The notes: a model not told the origin generated them from the sequence alone. 64,000 bases of DNA from Acidimicrobiia bacterium (GCA_027494115.1 JAOSJL010000001.1:1823926-1887925), one strand, 5' to 3'; positions 50,346 to 60,150 are shown, counted from the first letter of the stretch. Program-made: numbers and translations.

Positions 50346-50882
50346 ATGTCTTCTCCCTTGCCTTCTCCGGTAGCCCCGTCGCGTCCCACCGCGACTTCCG
50401 GACGACGTCGTACAGGACTCGTCGCCGTCGTTCTCGCGTTGGTGCTCCTCGTCGCGGCGTGTGATCCCTTCCCGAAACCGTCGGCGACGTCGGGCCCGAT
50501 CAACCACCGCATGGCGCGCCAGATCTTCGACGAGATCAACTATCAGCGCTACCTGAAGGGCGTCGGGCCCGTGTCGTGGGATCCCTACCTCGGCGGGCTC
50601 GCCCTCGACTGGAGCGACTACATCTCCTCGCACGGTTTGAAGCACCGCCAACTCGGCGGGCTTCTCGGCGTCGAGCCGTTTGCGTCTCGTTTTCGGGGTC
50701 TCGGCGAGGTCATCGTCGAGGTTCCGTCCGGAACGTCGGCGCGCGGTCTCGTGGCCGTCTGGATGGGCTCGTCGTCGCACCGGGCCAAGATCCTCAACCC
50801 TGCCTACGACAAGGCCGGTGTCGGTGTCGACCGCTACGGCGGGGACGTGCACGCCGTCGTCGATTTCGGGGACAGCCGCTGA
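50346..50882 (+). CDS. CAP (SCP/PR1) domain lipoprotein
   Basis: 178 residues from ATG 50346. The signal is 'GLVAVVLALVLLVAAC' (lipobox VAAC). The CAP domain includes 'EINYQRYLKGVGPVSWDPYL', 'LALDWSDYISSHGLKHRQL', 'GLGEVIVE' (the GENI-like motif) and 'AVWMGSSSHRAKILNPAYDK', ending 'GVGVDRYGGDVHAVVDFG'. The His and Glu of the CAP cavity are present. The function of bacterial CAP lipoproteins is mostly unknown. It is the last gene of the accessory island before dgt. Confidence 0.85.
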   Translation: MSSPLPSPVAPSRPTATSGRRRTGLVAVVLALVLLVAACDPFPKPSATSGPINHRMARQIFDEINYQRYLKGVGPVSWDPYLGGLALDWSDYISSHGLKHRQLGGLLGVEPFASRFRGLGEVIVEVPSGTSARGLVAVWMGSSSHRAKILNPAYDKAGVGVDRYGGDVHAVVDFGDSR

Positions 50883-51063
50883 GCCGGACCAGCGGCATGC
50901 GGGCAGGCAACGGCCGGGCCGGCCTATCGATCATGGCTGTCTCACCCGGTTGGTACGGTCGCACCATGACCAGCACCGATCGAATCCGCTCCGAGCCCGC
51001 AGCCGCACGAGCCGAGATGGTGGCGCGCATCCGGGTGTCGACGGATTCGTAGGTGCGGCACCC

Positions 51064-52095
51064 GTGGGTCGGGCCGAGCGTGAGGACGTTCTCGACGCCT
51101 CGCTCGCTCCGGGGGCGACACGACCCCGCGGTGCCGGAACGCGCGTGCACATCGAGGAACCCGATCCGTTCCGCACCTGCTTCGAGCGCGACCTCGACCG
51201 CGTGAAGCACTCGCGGCCGTGGCGCCGCCTGGCGGGCAAGTGCCAGGTCTTCGTGGCTCCCGAAGACGATCACCTCCGCACCCGGATGACGCATGCCATC
51301 GAGGTGGCCCAGATCGCCGTGGGGATCGCCCGGCCGATCGGCTTGAACGTCCAGCTCACCGAGGCCATCGCCCTCGCCCACGACTGCGGGCACGGACCGG
51401 CTGGTCACGCCAGCGAGGAGGCCTTCTCTCCCTACCTGCCCGACGGTGGCTACGACCACGCCGTCTACGGTGCCGACGTCACCCTGGCACCGCTCAACCT
51501 GTGTGTCGAAACCCTCGACGGGGTGCGCAATCACTCCTGGCGCCGTCCCGCTCCGTCGACGCCGGAAGGTGAGGTGGTGGCGTGGGCGGACCGCATCGCC
51601 TACGTGTGCCACGACTTCGAAGACGCCGTCCGAGCGGGGATTCTCGCCTCCGATGACCTCCCCGATGCGGTGGCCGACGTCGTGGGGCGGCGACGTTCCG
51701 AACAGCTCAATACGTTCGTGCTCGCGGTGCTCGACACAGTCACCGACACGGCACATGTCGGAATGGGCCCGCCGACCGCGGCGGCTCTCCAGGCCTTTCG
51801 CGACTTCAACTTCGAGTACATCTACCTTCGCCCGGCCGCCCGTCGTCAGGCCGAGCGCGTCATCGCGTTGTTGCGCGGCCTCGTCGAACAGTTCGCCGAT
51901 TCCCCTCAGCGGCTCGCCGAGCTCTGGGACGGGACCTACGGCCCGTCCGGTCCCGGTGAGGCTCCCGCGGCCGGCTCCCAGGCGGCCACCGAGCTCGCCG
52001 TGCGCCACGTCAGCGGCATGACCGACCGCTACGCCCTCGGCCTGGGCGTCGAGCTCCTCGGCTGGCGTCCCGAGGATCTCCCGCGGGGTGTGTGA
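51064..52095 (+). CDS. dgt: Deoxyguanosinetriphosphate triphosphohydrolase-like HD protein
   Basis: 343 residues from GTG 51064. An ATG at 50966 could be the true start if one base is missing near 51035, where that frame hits a stop. HD-domain metal ligands: His in 'RTRMTHAIEVAQIAVGIAR', HD in 'ALAHDCGHGPAGHASEE', Asp in 'AWADRIAYVCHDFEDAVRAG'. 'EEPDPFRTCFERDLDRVKHS' is the usual N-terminal block. It cleaves dNTPs to nucleoside and triphosphate. The order dgt-dnaG is conserved in actinobacteria. Confidence 0.9.
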   Translation: MGRAEREDVLDASLAPGATRPRGAGTRVHIEEPDPFRTCFERDLDRVKHSRPWRRLAGKCQVFVAPEDDHLRTRMTHAIEVAQIAVGIARPIGLNVQLTEAIALAHDCGHGPAGHASEEAFSPYLPDGGYDHAVYGADVTLAPLNLCVETLDGVRNHSWRRPAPSTPEGEVVAWADRIAYVCHDFEDAVRAGILASDDLPDAVADVVGRRRSEQLNTFVLAVLDTVTDTAHVGMGPPTAAALQAFRDFNFEYIYLRPAARRQAERVIALLRGLVEQFADSPQRLAELWDGTYGPSGPGEAPAAGSQAATELAVRHVSGMTDRYALGLGVELLGWRPEDLPRGV

Positions 52096-52122
52096 CGGAG
52101 CAGGACGCCTAGTCTCAGCGAG

Positions 52123-54081
52123 GTGGGGATTCTCGACGAGGACGTGATTCGGGTCAAGGAACAGACCGACCTCGTCGCGCTCATCGGGGAGCACGTGGCT
52201 CTCAAGCGGAGCGGGCAGCGCTTCACCGGCCTGTGCCCGTTCCACGCGGAGAAGACACCCTCGTTCTCCGTCAACCCGGATCTGGGCTTCTACTACTGCT
52301 TCGGGTGCCAGGCCAGCGGCGACGCCATCACCTTCCTGCGGGAGGTCGAGCACCTCGACTTCGCCGATGCGGTGGAGCGTCTGGCCGGGCGCTCGGGCAT
52401 CACGCTCCGCTACGACGACAAGAGGGTGTCGGAGGACCGCAAGCGCCGCGACCGTCTCGTCGAGGTGGTCGAGACGGCGGTCGCCTGGTGCCATGAACTG
52501 CTGCTCACCGATCCCGACGCCGGAGGAGCTCGCAGGGCCCTGCGTAGCCGCGGCTTCGACGGGGACGTCGCTCGTCGCTTCCGGTTGGGTTTCGCTCCCG
52601 ACGGGTGGGACAAGCTCGCCCGGCATCTGACGAAGGCCGGCTTCTCGCGACGCGACGTGGTCGACGCCGGAATGGCCTTCGTCAACAAGGCTGACCGGCT
52701 CCAGGATCATCTCCGCGGGAGGCTTCTGTTCCCGATCTACGACCGTGAAGGCCACGCGGTCGGGTTCGGTGGACGTGCTCTCGGCGACGACGGTCCCAAG
52801 TACAAGAACACCGGCGAGACGCCGATCTACCACAAGAGCAGCCTGCTCTACGGGCTGAACTGGGCCAAGGCCGACATCGTGGGTCGCGATCAGATCGTGC
52901 TCTGCGAGGGGTACACCGACGTCATCGCGTTCCACCTCACGGGCGTCACCCAGGCTGTCGCCACGTGCGGGACGTCGCTCACCGACGACCACTTCCGAAT
53001 CCTGAAGAACCTGTCGCGCAACATCGTGCTCGCCTATGACGCCGACGCCGCCGGTCAGGCAGCCGCCGAGAAGTGCTATCGGTGGGAGCAGGAGTTCGAG
53101 ATGCACTTCGGCGTCGCCGCTCTACCGGCGGGTCGCGATCCCGCGGAGGTCTGGCAGGACGATCCCGACGCACTTCCGAAAGTGCTCGACGTTGCGGTGC
53201 CGCTCCTCCAGTTCCGGCTCGATCGCCGTCTCGACGCCGCAGACACGACATCTCTCGAGGGCCGCGCGCGGTCTGCCGAGTACGTGGCGGATCTGATCGC
53301 CGAACACCCGAGCGAACTCGTGCGCGACCAGTACGCGGTGAAGCTCTCGGAGCGACTCGACATCGATGCCGACCGGTTGCGCAGCACGATCGAAGAGGCG
53401 CGCCGCCGCGGCCCGAAGCCCGACCGGCCCACGAGGTCCTCGCGGGTTGTCGAGAACCAGGACGAGCCGCCCGACGAGGGTACCGAGGACGCGGCACCCC
53501 TCAGCGGTCCGGATCCCGACCGTGTGGAGCTCGAGGCACTCCGATGGGCGGTTCACGATCCCGAGGTGGTCGCAGATCTCCTGGGGCCCGAGACGTTTCG
53601 CACCGACGCCGCCCGCCTCGTGTTCGAGGCGCTGGCGGGCGCCGCCACCCTCGACGAGGCGGTCTCGACCGCCGAGCCACGTACGGCCGCCCTGCTCACG
53701 CGTCTGGCTGTCGAGGAGCCGTGGCAGCCGGCACCATCGGATCCCGAGGAACGTCGGGAGGGCACCGGGTCGTCGGATTCATCCTCGCCGATCTCGGCTC
53801 TCCGCGAGATCGCGCGCGAACACGCGCCCGATCGCGTCGATCTCACGCACACGCCACGTCAACTGGCGGTCGACGTCGTGGCACAGCTCGTCGAAGAGCG
53901 CGCGGGGCGGTTGCTGACACGCTTGACCCGCGACGATCAGGATCGTGCAATGGAGCTGCGTCGCACACTCGAAGATCTCCGGGAGGCGCGCGGACGCGAC
54001 GACGATGAAGGCCGCGAAATGGCAACACTACGGTTGGTAGCCTGGCTACGCGATAGCACGACCACGCGGGGGGACTCGTGA
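52123..54081 (+). CDS. dnaG: DNA primase
   Basis: 652 residues, GTG start. The N-terminal zinc-binding domain has '[16 protein letters not shown]' and '[16 protein letters not shown]'. The catalytic core begins '[20 protein letters not shown]', and TOPRIM residues lie in '[13 protein letters not shown]' and '[14 protein letters not shown]'. The C-terminal helicase-interaction domain is divergent, as usual. It synthesises RNA primers on DnaB-unwound template. The stop overlaps the rpoD start, forming a two-gene macromolecular-synthesis operon. Confidence 0.96.
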   Translation: MGILDEDVIRVKEQTDLVALIGEHVALKRSGQRFTGLCPFHAEKTPSFSVNPDLGFYYCFGCQASGDAITFLREVEHLDFADAVERLAGRSGITLRYDDKRVSEDRKRRDRLVEVVETAVAWCHELLLTDPDAGGARRALRSRGFDGDVARRFRLGFAPDGWDKLARHLTKAGFSRRDVVDAGMAFVNKADRLQDHLRGRLLFPIYDREGHAVGFGGRALGDDGPKYKNTGETPIYHKSSLLYGLNWAKADIVGRDQIVLCEGYTDVIAFHLTGVTQAVATCGTSLTDDHFRILKNLSRNIVLAYDADAAGQAAAEKCYRWEQEFEMHFGVAALPAGRDPAEVWQDDPDALPKVLDVAVPLLQFRLDRRLDAADTTSLEGRARSAEYVADLIAEHPSELVRDQYAVKLSERLDIDADRLRSTIEEARRRGPKPDRPTRSSRVVENQDEPPDEGTEDAAPLSGPDPDRVELEALRWAVHDPEVVADLLGPETFRTDAARLVFEALAGAATLDEAVSTAEPRTAALLTRLAVEEPWQPAPSDPEERREGTGSSDSSSPISALREIAREHAPDRVDLTHTPRQLAVDVVAQLVEERAGRLLTRLTRDDQDRAMELRRTLEDLREARGRDDDEGREMATLRLVAWLRDSTTTRGDS

Positions 54082-55514
54082 CGAAGCCGGCGCGCACACC
54101 GAGGGAAGGCCCGACGCCCGACCTCAAGGCCGTCCCGCCACCGGACGCGTCCGACGCGCCTGACGCCGGGGGAGCGCCCGTCGACGTCGAGACGTTGCTC
54201 GCTCGCGTCAAGGAGCGGGGATTCGTCACCACCGGTGAGATCTTCGCGGCGCTCCCGGATCTCGAACCCGATACAGCGGAGCTCAGCGCGATCTTCGCTG
54301 TCATCAAGGCTCGCGGTGTGGAAGTCGTGGACGAGATCGCCGAAGACCTCCAACGCGAGGACGAGAAGCGGGGCGCCCGTCCGCCCGCGGAGAGAACCGA
54401 CGACACCGAGGAAGCCCGCAAGGCCGACGAGGCCGGCCCGGCCGCCACGAAACCGCGCCGCTCCCGCACATCCGCGACTGCCAAGAGCCGAAAGGGCAAG
54501 GCTGCCGCCGACGCCGAGTCGACCGGGGACGAAGGCGGGGTAGCGAAGCCCCGCCCGCAGAGCAGGGCCGACGCCGCGTCACGTGCGACGGGTACGGGAA
54601 GCAGCGATCCCGTGCGGATGTACCTGAAGGAGATCGGCAAGGTGCCGCTCCTCACGGCCGAACAAGAGGTGTCGCTCGCCAAGCGCATCGAAGCCGGGGT
54701 CGAGTCGGAGCAGGATCTCGAGCGCGACGGAGAGAATCTGAAGGCCGAGGAGCGCGCCAGTATCGAAGCGGTCGTCGCCGACGGATTCCTCGCCAAGAAG
54801 CAACTCACCGAGGCAAACCTGCGCCTGGTCGTGTCGATCGCGAAGCGCTACGTGGGGCGCGGTATGGCGTTGCTCGACCTCATCCAGGAAGGCAACCTCG
54901 GGTTGATCCGAGCGGTGGAGAAGTTCGACTACACGAAGGGCTTCAAGTTCTCGACCTACGCGACGTGGTGGATTCGCCAGGCGATCACCAGAGCGATTGC
55001 CGATCAGGCACGCACCATCAGGATCCCGGTTCACATGGTCGAGACGATGAACAAGGTGCTACGGACCCAGCGCCAGATGCTCCAGGAGCTCGGACGGGAA
55101 CCCACCGTCGACGAAGTCGCCGCCAAGGTCGATCTCACCCCCGACAAGGTCCGTGAGATCCAGCGGATCTCACAGGAACCGGTGTCGCTCGAGACACCCG
55201 TGGGCGAAGAGGACGACAGCTCCCTGGGCGACTTCGTGGAGGACCCGACCGCCATCGCCCCGGCGACCGCCGCCGCGCGGGCTCTGCTCACCCAGGCCAT
55301 CGAAGAGGCGCTCGAGGAGCTGAACGACCGTGAGCGTCAGGTGGTGCGGCTCCGGTTCGGCCTCGACGACGGACAGGTCCGCACGCTCGAAGAGGTCGGC
55401 AAGGAGTTCGGTGTCACCCGTGAGCGGATCCGCCAGATCGAGTCGAAGACACTGGCGAAGTTGCGACACCCGACGCGCTCGCAACGCCTGCGCGACTACC
55501 TCGAAGAGTCCTGA
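54078..55514 (+). CDS. sigA: Principal RNA polymerase sigma factor (sigma-70)
   Basis: 478 residues, GTG overlapping dnaG. A region 1.1-like segment (about residues 35-85, '[20 protein letters not shown]') is followed by an Ala/Lys-rich linker, region 1.2 ('[20 protein letters not shown]'), region 2 ('[20 protein letters not shown]', '[20 protein letters not shown]'), region 3 and region 4 ('[20 protein letters not shown]'). All parts of a group 1 sigma are present, so it should recognise -10/-35 promoters for housekeeping genes. Confidence 0.95.
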   Translation: MTKPARTPREGPTPDLKAVPPPDASDAPDAGGAPVDVETLLARVKERGFVTTGEIFAALPDLEPDTAELSAIFAVIKARGVEVVDEIAEDLQREDEKRGARPPAERTDDTEEARKADEAGPAATKPRRSRTSATAKSRKGKAAADAESTGDEGGVAKPRPQSRADAASRATGTGSSDPVRMYLKEIGKVPLLTAEQEVSLAKRIEAGVESEQDLERDGENLKAEERASIEAVVADGFLAKKQLTEANLRLVVSIAKRYVGRGMALLDLIQEGNLGLIRAVEKFDYTKGFKFSTYATWWIRQAITRAIADQARTIRIPVHMVETMNKVLRTQRQMLQELGREPTVDEVAAKVDLTPDKVREIQRISQEPVSLETPVGEEDDSSLGDFVEDPTAIAPATAAARALLTQAIEEALEELNDRERQVVRLRFGLDDGQVRTLEEVGKEFGVTRERIRQIESKTLAKLRHPTRSQRLRDYLEES

Positions 55515-55520
55515 GCAGAT

Positions 55521-55778
55521 TCAGTTCTGACCGAACTCGCCCGGGGAGCCGCTCGCGCCCGCGGTGTCGGGACCCCGAACGACGAGCGCATCGGGCGCTC
55601 CACGGAGGCGCTCCGCACCCAGCTCGACGAGCGCCTGCGCCATCTCGAGGGGTTGGCGATCACCGAGTTCGGCCAGCAGTTCACGGATCTGTTCATAGCG
55701 CTCACGACCGGCTTTGGCCCCGAGGTAGTAGCCCACGGCGAATCCGACGACGAGTCCTGTCTTGAGTCCCACGGACAC
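55521..55778 (-). CDS. Small YtxH-like membrane protein
   Basis: 85 residues from GTG 55778, converging on the sigma gene with a 6-bp gap. A single glycine-zipper-like TM segment ('GLVVGFAVGYYLGAKAG') is followed by an amphipathic helix ('RERYEQIRELLAEL'). Small proteins with this layout are common in actinobacteria; the function is unknown. Confidence 0.65.
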   Translation of the reverse strand: MSVGLKTGLVVGFAVGYYLGAKAGRERYEQIRELLAELGDRQPLEMAQALVELGAERLRGAPDALVVRGPDTAGASGSPGEFGQN

Positions 55779-55864
55779 ATGGATAGCCGATAGGCGCGAG
55801 AGCGTGTCGGACCTCGGTGATGGGTCCGGTCGCCACGAGGGGCGCTGGTACCCTGATGCGTCCT

Positions 55865-55937
55865 TCCGGGGTAGCTCAGTTGGCAGAGCAAGCGGCTGTT
55901 AACCGCTGGGTCGAGAGTTCGAGTCTCTCCCCCGGAG
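55865..55937 (+). tRNA. tRNA-Asn (anticodon GTT)
   Basis: Acceptor TCCGGGG/CCCCGGA, D arm GCTCAGTTGGCAGAGC, anticodon stem AGCGG/CCGCT around loop CTGTTAA (anticodon GTT), T arm GAGAG-TTCGAGT-CTCTC, discriminator G. CCA is not encoded. It ends 25 bp before ectC. Confidence 0.95.
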
Positions 55938-55962
55938 CTCCAGGATTCCGAGGAGCAGTGCC

Positions 55963-56382
55963 GTGATCGTCCGTACGCTCGAGAGTGTGGTCGGCACGGA
56001 TCGTGAGACCGTCGCCGAGACGTGGACGAGCCGTCGGCTCCTCCTCCGTCGTGACGGGCTGGGGTTCTCGTTGCACGACACGGTGGTTCTGGCGGGAACC
56101 GAAACCACCATGTGGTACCGGCACCACGTCGAAGCCGTGTACTGCATCGAGGGAAACGGCGAGCTCGAGGATCATCAGGCGGGGGAGACGCATTCCCTCG
56201 GGCCGGGGACGCTCTACGTTCTCGACGGCCACGAACGCCACACGGTGCGGGCCACCACCGATCTGCGGATGATCTGTGTGTTCGATCCTCCGGTCACCGG
56301 CCGGGAGACCCACGGCGACGACGGCTCCTTCCCCCTCCTGGCCGAGGACGGCACGGATCGACCGGGCTCCACGGACGCCTGA
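55963..56382 (+). CDS. ectC: Ectoine synthase, orphan copy
   Basis: 139 residues, GTG start. A cupin protein that starts 'MIVRTLESVVGTDRETVAET' and continues 'TWTSRRLLLRRDGLGFSLHD', 'YRHHVEAVYCIEGNGELEDH', 'LGPGTLYVLDGHERHTVRAT' and 'LRMICVFDPPVTGRETHGDD', all matching EctC block by block, including the metal-binding Glu/His/Tyr positions. EctC closes the ring of N-gamma-acetyl-diaminobutyrate to ectoine. No ectA, ectB or ectD is in this window. A lone EctC may use an imported or alternative precursor, or the other genes may lie elsewhere. Co-transcription with tRNA-Asn is possible. Confidence 0.9.
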   Translation: MIVRTLESVVGTDRETVAETWTSRRLLLRRDGLGFSLHDTVVLAGTETTMWYRHHVEAVYCIEGNGELEDHQAGETHSLGPGTLYVLDGHERHTVRATTDLRMICVFDPPVTGRETHGDDGSFPLLAEDGTDRPGSTDA

Positions 56383-56437
56383 ACGGGCTCGGGCCCGCGT
56401 TCACCGCCAGGCGCCGGTCACGCGACATCATGGGGCG

Positions 56438-56510
56438 GGGCGCGTAGCTCAGTGGTGAGAGCAGCGGACTCATAATCCGTCGGTCGGAGGTTCGATCCCT
56501 CCCGCGCCCA
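56438..56510 (+). tRNA. tRNA with anticodon CAT (tRNA-Met, elongator-like)
   Basis: Acceptor GGGCGCG/CGCGCCC, D arm GCTCAGTGGTGAGAGC, anticodon stem GCGGA/TCCGT with loop CTCATAA, T arm GGAGG-TTCGATC-CCTCC, discriminator A. CCA is not encoded. The 5' end is fully paired, so it is not the initiator tRNA. Elongator Met is likely; tRNA-Ile2 (lysidine-modified CAT) is not excluded. Its 3' half is repeated at 58948. Confidence 0.92.
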
Positions 56511-56513
56511 CCG
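56475..56513 (+). repeat. Putative att site, copy 1 (within tRNA-Met)
   Basis: It starts ATCCGTCGGTCGGAGGTTCG and ends CCCACCG. It covers the 3' strand of the anticodon stem, the variable region, the T arm and the acceptor 3' strand. Confidence 0.6.
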
Positions 56514-56715
56514 ACGAGGTATGACGTGTCGCTCGAGCAGCTTCTTCTTCTCGGGGCTGGTGATCGTCGGTATTGCCCGACAGCACGGCGTTCTCCTGCA
56601 TCGCCTGACCCTCCTGCACCGAGGTCTGAACACAGATTGTGGCCCGATCACCTCAGTCGGCCTCCGGGAGTGCCGATCTCGAGAAAGGACGCCGCACTCT
56701 CGGACGGGAAAGCAA

Positions 56716-58830
56716 GTGGGCGACACACGGCAACATCATCGGCGGCGTACGTCCGTTGCTCTCATCTCGAGCGTTCTGCTCACGGTCTCTATCAGCGCGA
56801 CCAACATCGTGATGACAGCCGGTCCTGCCACCGCCGACGAGGCCGCTGACTCAGTACCCGAGACACCCCAGGAGTCTTCCGCCGCTCCCACACCCGCCGA
56901 TGGGGGCGGCGACAACGTGGCGCCACCGGGGGTCGATCAACCCACCGACGTACCGTCCGACGAGCCGGCAGTGAGCAGCGACGCGCCTGTCGACGAGACG
57001 ATCGGGGGCGACACCCGACGAACCGGTAGCGAGCAGCGACGCGCCTGTCGACGAGACGATCGGAGCGACGGCTGACGACTCGCCCGTCGGCGCGCTCGCG
57101 GCCTACGTCGCGTCGCTCACACGGCTGTCGTGGAACGGCAACGACTACGGCATCTACGCCATCGTCCCGATCACCTATCAGATAACGGTGGTCGACGCCG
57201 ACGACACCGCGGTCGGCGGCGTGGCAGGCACCCAGGACTTCCACGCCGCGCTCGTGGACGTCCCAGGCATCGGCAACATCACCTACCTGATCGAGACCGG
57301 GCACCTCAACCCGTACAGCCAGGACTGCGCTGGCGTCGATGCGTGGATCGACGCGATTCCCGACTTCTCCGCCACGTGCGAGAACTTCAAGGCCGACTAC
57401 TTCACCAACAACGGCGCCGGCAACGACTACACGTGGAACGGCCTCGGCGGCTTCGAGAACGGCCCCGACCCCACCGTCATGGGTGGCGACACCAGCCCCG
57501 CCACCCTCGCCTACGACCCCGACGCCGAACCCCCCGATGACGGCGGCGGCGACGGCGACGGCGGCTTCCCAGGTTCCGACTACGTCGCCTCGTTCTCGCC
57601 GTTCGCGATCGACGGCACCGCCTACGACGATCCCGTACCCGGGATGCCCGCCTCCCCGCAGACCTTCTGGATCGTCTCGGGTGGCTACGGGCCCAGCGTC
57701 GTCACCGCAGACGGCGACCCGATCGGCGGTCTTTTCGACGACGCCAACTTGCCCTTCTATGTGTTCCTCTCCGACATGGACGGCGCGCTCACGACGTCCT
57801 TCCTCGACGGCGGCGTCGGTGTGAGCGACTGCGACGAGTTCGAAGGGTTCATCAACTCGATCAGCGGCGGCGAGCTGACACCCGACTGCCACGCGTACAA
57901 GACGAGCGTCTTCACCCCGAACGGCGAAGAGCAGGACTTCACCTTCGCCGGCTTCGGCGGCTTCAGCGCCGGCGCCGGCGGCCCGCTCAGCGGCACCGTG
58001 GCCGTCGCCGACGGCTACACCGCGCCCCCGACGCTCACCTACCAGGTCACTCCGCCCGGCGGTGGGGGCGGAGTGAGTCCGTACGTGGCGTCGTACTCAC
58101 CCTTGAGCCTCGACGGCGTTCCCTACGACGATGCGATCTTCGGCTGCGCGGGCGTCGTCTGGGTCGTGGCCGCCGACCAGGACCCGACATGCGTACAGGA
58201 GGACGACACCCCCTTCGCAGCGTTCCCCGGTGGTCGGCCGATCTCGATCGTCCTGCTCACGAACAGGTCGAGCACCACCACCATGTACATCGACTCGCTG
58301 GTCTTTGACAACCCCGGCGTGCCGGGCGGGCCCTACGATCCCGACTGCCCGGGCTTCGTCACTCTCGCCGAGACGGTCTGGAGCTTCACACCGACGTGCG
58401 ACGCCTTCAAGAGCAGCGCGCTCACTCCGAACGGTGCCGACGAGGACTTCACCTGGACAGGCTTCGACGGGTTCATCGGCGGTGACGGCTCGACACCGGT
58501 CGCCGACCCCATCGCCGTCGTCGACGGGTACACCGACCCGCCCTACCTCCGCTACGAGGCCGAGGACGACGACCCGCCCCAGGAGAGCAACCCCCGCCGC
58601 CGGGCGACAATCCCGGCCACGACAGCCCCGGCAACGGCGAATCCAGTCCGGGCGGCGGCTCGACCAACGCGAGGCTCGTACCGGTCGGCGGCTCGCCTCA
58701 GGCCACGCTCCCGCGCACGGGTGTCGAGTTCTGGCCACTCGTCCTGGCGGGCTTCGCGCTCGTCGCGGCCGGCCTCGTGCTCGACCGAAGTCGACGAGCC
58801 AGGCCGTGGACGCGACGAGCGTCGGAATAG
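56716..58830 (+). CDS. LPRTG cell-wall-anchored protein with three tandem domains, frame-shifted
   Basis: GTG 56716, then a basic n-region and signal core 'SVALISSVLLTVSISATNIV' ending ATADEA. A 19-residue repeat occurs twice ('DEPAVSSDAPVDETIGATP'). Three domains of about 155 residues follow, each starting YVAS and ending with C..FK, 'NG' and a 'D-[FY]-TW-x-G' pattern. Two shifts must be joined: one extra G in G5 (57004-57008) and one missing C in C5 (58591-58595). After the second, the frame reads 'GDNPGHDSPGNGESSPGGG' and ends with LPRTG (58708-58722), the TM helix 'WPLVLAGFALVAAGLVLD' and a basic tail. It should be exported and attached to peptidoglycan by a sortase. The ligand is unknown. 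Confidence 0.8.
56957..57071 (+). repeat. Two tandem copies of a 57-bp unit
   Basis: Copies begin at 56957 and 57015. The first spans 58 bp because its G run has five bases, which breaks the reading frame. The encoded unit is 19 residues. The odd spacing is direct evidence for a one-base insertion error. Confidence 0.8.
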
Positions 58831-58947
58831 CTGCTCGGGCCGGACTGCCAGAGCGGGCCGCGCCGAACATGCAGCGTGCGTCGTGATCAACGGGTCATGG
58901 AGCCCGAGAGCGGAGTCGTTCGCCCGGCACATGTCCGTGAGAGAATG

Positions 58948-58986
58948 ATCCGTCGGTCGGAGGTTCGATCCCTCCCGCGCTCACCG
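58948..58986 (+). repeat. Putative att site, copy 2 (partial tRNA-Met)
   Basis: 38 of 39 bases are identical to 56475-56513; the difference is T at 58981 for C. No 5' half of a tRNA precedes it, so it is not a functional tRNA gene. Confidence 0.6.
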
Positions 58987-59032
58987 GCATGGGCAGTGGT
59001 GGCAGCTCCATGGACAACGATCGGGATCAGCG

Positions 59033-59665
59033 GTGGCCATCGGAGCTCTGATCGGCTTCTCGACGCTCGTCGTTCTGGCGTTCGGGTTCCGAACCGTGCT
59101 CCACCGACGCCGCACGGGGCGCACGGGGTGGTTGGTATCCCCGACCTCTGCCGCCCGTGTCGGTGACGGCCTGGCCACCATCGGCGTGTTCGGCACGCTG
59201 CTCGCTCCGACGCTGCATCTCCTCGACATCGGTGCCCCGCTCGACGCCTCGTCGGACACGACGGACGGAGCGTTTCTCGGCTCGGTAGGACTAGTGCTTC
59301 TCATCATCGGTTCCGTGACCGCACTCGTCGCCCAGGCCCAGATGGGAACGGCGTGGCGAGCCGGTATCGACCTCTCGGCGAACGTTCCACTGGTTCGCAG
59401 TGGGCTCTTCGCCGTCGTCCGTAATCCCTTCTACCTGGGATTCATCGTGGCGTCCGCCGGTGTGGTTCTGATGGTCCCGGGCATGGTGAGTCTGGTCGGG
59501 TGGATGGCGCTCGTCGCGGGGTGTGAGATCGATGTACGCCTGGTCGAGGAACCGCACCTCCGGTCGGTTCACCCGGCGGAGTACGCCGAATACGTCGAGC
59601 ACACGCCGCGGTTCGTCCCGATACCTCGGTCCCTCAGACGTTTCGGACGTTCGCCGGGTCAGTAG
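59033..59665 (+). CDS. Isoprenylcysteine carboxylmethyltransferase (ICMT)-like membrane protein
   Basis: About 210 residues, GTG start, with about five TM helices. The C-terminal part has 'GLFAVVRNPFYLGFIVASAG' (the RNPxY SAM-binding motif) and 'EEPHLRSVHPAEYAEYVEHT' with 'PRFVPI', the E-x-x-L...Y-x-x-Y pattern of the ICMT/PEMT superfamily. Bacterial members methylate lipids or unknown small molecules. The 3' end meets the convergent gene with a 7-bp overlap. Confidence 0.82.
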   Translation: MAIGALIGFSTLVVLAFGFRTVLHRRRTGRTGWLVSPTSAARVGDGLATIGVFGTLLAPTLHLLDIGAPLDASSDTTDGAFLGSVGLVLLIIGSVTALVAQAQMGTAWRAGIDLSANVPLVRSGLFAVVRNPFYLGFIVASAGVVLMVPGMVSLVGWMALVAGCEIDVRLVEEPHLRSVHPAEYAEYVEHTPRFVPIPRSLRRFGRSPGQ

Positions 59666-60150
59666 TGGACCGAGCTGACGTTGCAGCGGAGTTCACCCGT
59701 CGCGAGGCTGCCGGTGCCTTCGTAGAATTCGTCGACGACCGTGAAGGCGACCGTGTCACCGGCGAGCACCGTGATCTCCTCGCTGGTGCCCGAGCTACCG
59801 AGGAATTGGTTGTCGGTGACGAAGTCGACGTCGACGTAGTACACACGGTCGTCGAAGCTCGTGCTGGTGATCTCCGCCGTAAACGTCGGTCCGGCCGGTT
59901 CGATCGCGCATCCCGTCTGGCGGATCTCGTACCTACTCGGTGCCGCTTCGACCCCGTTGGCGGCCCCCTCTTCAGCCATCGCTTCAGCGACAGACCCGAG
60001 CCCGGCGGCTGTGGACACGACGATCTTCGAGATTCTCACGGCGGCTGTGACGATGAGAATGAGACCCGTCACAACGAGTGCGAACGGCACCAGAATTGCA
60101 GCGGTGAGCGCCAGGCTCCGACCGAAGTCTGTGTTGCTCTTGACCTTCAT
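59659..60150 (-). CDS. Membrane-anchored hypothetical protein with beta domain
   Basis: Start at ATG 60150 ('MKVKSNTDFG'); an in-frame ATG at 60186 is an alternative. One TM helix ('ALVVTGLILIVTAAVRI') is followed by an Ala/Gly linker and a C-terminal beta-rich domain ('GPTFTAEITSTSFDDRVYYV') that resembles FxLYD-type extracytoplasmic domains. Two cysteines may pair. The function is unknown. The 194 bp upstream, to the cyclase gene end, contain an imperfect inverted repeat (GTTACCGA-CGTA-TCGGTTAC, 60242-60261) and nothing else I can interpret. Confidence 0.7.
   Translation of the reverse strand: MKVKSNTDFGRSLALTAAILVPFALVVTGLILIVTAAVRISKIVVSTAAGLGSVAEAMAEEGAANGVEAAPSRYEIRQTGCAIEPAGPTFTAEITSTSFDDRVYYVDVDFVTDNQFLGSSGTSEEITVLAGDTVAFTVVDEFYEGTGSLATGELRCNVSSVHY

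Larger units (their letters stand above)
56475..58986 (+). mobile_element. Segment bounded by tRNA-derived direct repeats (putative integrated element)
   Basis: The 39 bp at 56475-56513 (3' half of tRNA-Met plus 3 bases) recur at 58948-58986 with one mismatch. A duplicated tRNA 3' end is the hallmark of tyrosine-recombinase integration, with the intact tRNA as one att site and the partial copy as the other. The 2.4 kb between them holds only one LPxTG protein gene and no recognisable integrase. It could be a satellite, a remnant, or an ancient tRNA duplication. Confidence 0.5.

Noticed and set aside
50966..51052. A separate 28-residue peptide gene before dgt
   Set aside because: It probably belongs to the dgt N-terminus after a one-base error, or is leader sequence; nothing supports an independent gene.
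58948..58986. A third tRNA gene near 58950
   Set aside because: Only the 3' half of the cloverleaf is present; there is no acceptor 5' strand or D arm.
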